Source of the DNA: Symbiodinium natans
Taxonomy: Eukaryota; Sar; Dinophyceae; Suessiales; Symbiodiniaceae
Direction of reading: 5' to 3'
Length of the DNA stretch: 21,584 bases
NCBI GenBank assembly: GCA_905221605.1
Contig: CAJNDS010001195.1
Location: 1-21,584 of the forward strand
Shown: piece by piece, positions 19,415-21,584 of the stretch
Numbering within the stretch: position 1 is the first letter of the stretch
Layout: each line of letters opens with the position of its first letter
Made by a program: the position numbers and the translations under genes
The notes under the pieces: generated by a model
Database searches by the model: none
What the model was told of the DNA's origin: nothing
What the model saw: the letters and a program-made list of their open reading frames with translations, nothing else

Positions 19415-19555
19415 CCACCCCCCCCACCCCCCCCACCCCCCCCACCCCCACCCCCACCCCCACCCCCCCCCGCCCCCAAGTAAATGAACTGCACCCCCCG
19501 GGAGGGCCCCCCCCCCCCCCCCCCGCACCCCCACCCCCCCCACCCCCCGAAAAAG
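19412..19555. repeat. C-rich low-complexity tract
   Basis: ACCCCCC-type runs and homopolymeric C up to about 20 bases fill 19412-19480 and 19506-19550, separated by a short unique piece (AAGTAAATGAACTGCACC). The complementary strand has high G-quadruplex potential. Base calls in such runs are unreliable. Confidence 0.85.
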
Positions 19556-19579
19556 GGGCCACCTCTGGGTTTATTATTA

Positions 19580-20005
19580 TAAATCCCAATGCGGGGGTGA
19601 ACCCAAACCCGCCCACCAGGGTTTCGAGTGGGTTTGGGATGGGTTTTGGCTGGGTTTTGGGCGGGGTTTGGGTGGCCACTTCGGGGGGCGGGGCAAACAA
19701 GTCCAGGCCTTTCGGCCACTTCTTGGGCCTTCTTGGGGGGTGGGGCAAACAAGTCAACCCACCCAAAACCCACTCAAAACCCATCCCAAGCCCACTCAAA
19801 CCCACGCAAAACCCATGCAAAAACCTACCGAAACCCACCCAAACCCGCCCAAAACCCAGCCAAAACCCATCCCAAACCCACTCGAAACCCTGGCAGGCGT
19901 GGCGAACCCACTTCACCCCCGCATTGCAGCCCGAAATAGCACGCTTTGCAGGAATCCGGCAATATAATATTGTCAGACACGGACGGGATCCCACCACCCA
20001 CCTCT
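19580..20005. repeat. Subtelomeric AACCCA/GGGTTTG repeats with an embedded satellite fragment
   Basis: Degenerate GGGTTTTGG words at 19618-19670 are mirrored by CCCAAAACC words at 19756-19890. Between these inverted flanks, 19671-19755 is a piece of the satellite (GGGGGGCGGGGCAAACAAGT and CAGGCCTTTCGGCCAC). At 19927-19990 lies a unique-looking module (GAAATAGCACGCTTTGCAGG ... AATATAATATTGTCAGACAC) that recurs elsewhere at the right end in both orientations. Confidence 0.8.
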
Positions 20006-20424
20006 GGGTTTATTATTATAAATCCCAATGCGGGGGTGCAAACCCACCCAAAACCCACCCAAAACCCATCCCAAGCCCACTCAAACCCACGCAAAACCCA
20101 CGCAAAACCCACCGAAACCCACCCAAACCCGCCCAAAACCCAGCCAAAACCCATCCCAAACCCACTCGAAACCCTGGCAGGCGTGGCGAACCCACTTCAC
20201 CCCCAAACCCATCCCAAACCCACTCGAAACCCTGGCAGGCGTGGCGAACCCACTTCACCATCTCAATTTACTTAAACCACCCTCTTTTCGGCTCTTGTGA
20301 GGAAGCTGGTCCGTGTCTGACAATATTATATTACCGGATTCCTGCAAAGCGTGCTATTTCGGGCTGAACATCTCAATTTACTTAAACCACCCTCTGTTCG
20401 GCTCTTGTGAGGAAGCTGCCCATC

Positions 20425-20475
20425 CCATTTGCTTATTGCACCGCCCAACCACTGGGCGGTGCAATAAGCAAATGG
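20425..20475. repeat. Perfect hairpin, 23-bp arms with a 5-nt loop (copy 1)
   Basis: Left arm 20425-20447 (CCATTTGCTTATTGCACCGC followed by CCA) and right arm 20453-20475 are exact reverse complements around the loop ACCAC. The right arm resembles the satellite element GGGCGGTGCCATAAGCAAAT, differing by A for C after GGTGC. Confidence 0.95.
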
Positions 20476-20490
20476 AAGGCGACTGCCAGC

Positions 20491-20577
20491 GCCGGGTGGG
20501 GGGCGGGGGTGGGGGTGGGGGTGGGGGGGGGTGGGGGGGGTGGGGGTTTAGGGTTTAGGGTTTAGGGTTTAGGGTTT
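20491..20577 (+). repeat. G-rich tract followed by (TTTAGGG)n (copy 1)
   Basis: GGGGGTGGGGGTGGGGGT-type runs at 20496-20545 lead into about five TTTAGGG units at 20546-20577. It could form G-quadruplexes on the + strand. Copy 2 lies at 21065-21151. Confidence 0.9.
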
Positions 20578-20579
20578 AT

Positions 20580-21153
20580 GGGTTTATTATTATAAATCCC
20601 AATGCGGGGGTGCAAACCCACCCAAAACCCACCCAAAACCCATCCCAAGCCCACTCAAACCCACGCAAAACCCACGCAAAACCCACCGAAACCCACCCAA
20701 ACCCGCCCAAAACCCAGCCAAAACCCATCCCAAACCCACTCGAAACCCTGGCAGGCGTGGCGAACCCACTTCACCCCCAAACCCATCCCAAACCCACTCG
20801 AAACCCTGGCAGGCGTGGCGAACCCACTTCACCATCTCAATTTACTTAAACCACCCTCTTTTCGGCTCTTGTGAGGAAGCTGGTCCGTGTCTGACAATAT
20901 TATATTACCGGATTCCTGCAAAGCGTGCTATTTCGGGCTGAACATCTCAATTTACTTAAACCACCCTCTGTTCGGCTCTTGTGAGGAAGCTGCCCATCCC
21001 ATTTGCTTATTGCACCGCCCAACCACTGGGCGGTGCAATAAGCAAATGGAAGGCGACTGCCAGCGCCGGGTGGGGGGCGGGGGTGGGGGTGGGGGTGGGG
21101 GGGGGTGGGGGGGGTGGGGGTTTAGGGTTTAGGGTTTAGGGTTTAGGGTTTAT
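20580..21153 (+). repeat. 574-bp subtelomeric unit, copy 2
   Basis: Same content and order as copy 1. Identity ends where copy 1 runs into TTTATGGGTTTATT and copy 2 continues TTTATGGGTTTCATG towards the telomere junction. Confidence 0.93.
20999..21049. repeat. Perfect hairpin, 23-bp arms with a 5-nt loop (copy 2)
   Basis: Same hairpin as at 20425-20475, carried by the second 574-bp unit. A diverged third version lies at about 21300-21362 in the mirror-image arm, with many mismatches and an A-run. Confidence 0.95.
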
Positions 21154-21198
21154 GGGTTTCATGTTTAGGGTTGAACCCTAAACCCTAAACCCTAAACC
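21119..21198. repeat. Head-to-head telomere repeat junction
   Basis: TTTAGGG units run up to about 21170 (with drifted TTTATGGGTTTCATG inside) and turn directly into CCCTAAA units through about 21198. The turning point is a perfect palindrome, GTTTAGGGTT-G-AACCCTAAAC (21163-21183). This orientation, G-strand then C-strand, is that expected of two fused chromosome ends. Confidence 0.9.
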
Positions 21199-21282
21199 CC
21201 ACCCCCCCACCCACCCCCCACCGCCCCCCCTGCACCCCCCCCCCCCAACCGCCCCCCCCCCCCACCCCGCCCGCCCCCCACC
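21198..21282. repeat. C-rich tract, mirror of the G-rich tract
   Basis: ACCCCCCCACCCACC-type sequence with C-runs. In the mirror-image arrangement about 21173 it corresponds to the G-rich tract at 21065-21118. Confidence 0.85.
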
Positions 21283-21284
21283 CG

Positions 21285-21584
21285 CCTGGGTCAGTCGCCT
21301 CCCATTTGCACTTATTGCAAAAAAACCGCCCAGGGGTTGGGCGTGCACTAAGCAAATGGGATGGGCAGCGTCCTCACAAGAGCCGATAAGAGGGTGGTTT
21401 AAGCAAATTGAGATGTTCAGCCCGAAATAGCACGCTTTGCAGGAATCCGGTAATATAATATTGTCAGACACGGAAGGGATCCCACCACCCACCTCTGGGT
21501 TTATTATTATACATCCCAATGCGGGGGTGAAGTGGGTTCGCCACGCCTGCCAGGGTTTCGAGTGGGTTTGGGATGGGTTTTGGG
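21285..21584 (-). repeat. Diverged inverted copy of the subtelomeric unit
   Basis: Reading the minus strand from 21420 back to 21364 gives CATCTCAATTTGCTTAAACC and the GGCTCTTGTGAGGA word; 21325-21362 is a decayed version of the hairpin. The module GAAATAGCACGCTTTGCAGG at 21425 is the reverse complement of the one in the 574-bp unit. At 21528-21584, GTGGGTTCGCCACGCCTGCC mirrors the AACCCA side. Substitutions relative to the 574-bp unit are frequent. Confidence 0.85.

Larger units (their letters stand above)
20006..20579 (+). repeat. 574-bp subtelomeric unit, copy 1
   Basis: Starts GGGTTTATTATTATAAATCC, then AACCCA repeats, two GGCAGGCGTGGCGAACCCAC words, two CATCTCAATTTACTTAAACC words, a hairpin, a G-rich tract and five TTTAGGG units. 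Copy 2 follows immediately with an offset of exactly 574 and no difference that I could see. Confidence 0.93.

Noticed and set aside
19393-21519. Pro/Thr/Asn- and Gly-rich frames in the subtelomeric repeats
   Set aside because: They are translations of AACCCA, C-rich and telomere repeats; identical frames recur at the 574-bp offset because the DNA is duplicated.

Overview
The window looks like nuclear DNA of a eukaryotic microalga, most likely a dinoflagellate or a close alveolate relative. The evidence is: plant/alveolate-type telomere repeats (TTTAGGG); coding blocks that only make sense when joined across many short introns; several introns that appear to begin with GC or GA instead of GT, with an AG|G repeat at both splice junctions; Ala/Lys-rich low-complexity protein segments; and all recognisable genes on one strand. 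The species cannot be named from the sequence. No bacterial-style operons, ribosome binding sites, CRISPR arrays, tRNAs or rRNAs were seen.

Left part (1-1420): about 330 bp with nothing recognisable, then a decayed TTTAGGG tract (about 330-550), then a minisatellite of about 33 bp per unit (about 660-1345) in which each unit carries a hyphenated palindrome.

Gene-bearing part (about 1768-13135, all on +): (i) a seven-exon gene (1768-5032) for a C5-cytosine DNA methyltransferase with motifs I, IV, VI, VIII, IX and X in canonical order, behind a long Lys/Pro-rich then acidic, repetitive N-terminal tail; (ii) a gene of about ten exons (5602-10975) for a protein of roughly 1,260 residues that I do not recognise, with a Lys/Ala nuclear-localisation-like block, an apparent one-base frameshift near 6556, and an intron filled by a compound TTG/CTG repeat; (iii) a small unrecognised gene (from 12379), probably continuing past an intron. 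Intergenic stretches hold only short simple repeats.

Right part (about 14535-21584): a non-coding repeat landscape. A satellite of about 53-bp subunits is organised into about 1.5-1.7 kb higher-order units, two of which contain inverted pieces. The satellite stops abruptly at a CCCTAAA telomere tract (19367), followed by C-rich DNA, degenerate AACCCA repeats, an apparently exact 574-bp tandem duplication (20006-21153), a perfect 23-bp-arm hairpin, and a head-to-head telomere junction (TTTAGGG meeting CCCTAAA at about 21173) with diverged mirror-image subtelomeric arms. This reads as a subtelomere or an internalised chromosome-end fusion.

How the parts relate: the three genes are co-oriented, as is common in dinoflagellate gene arrays, but no shared pathway can be read from the sequence. 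A DNA methyltransferase beside CpG-containing satellite is suggestive but unproven. Exon limits are my own reading and several are ambiguous by a few codons. Long open frames inside the repeats are by-products of stop-free repeat units and are not annotated as genes.
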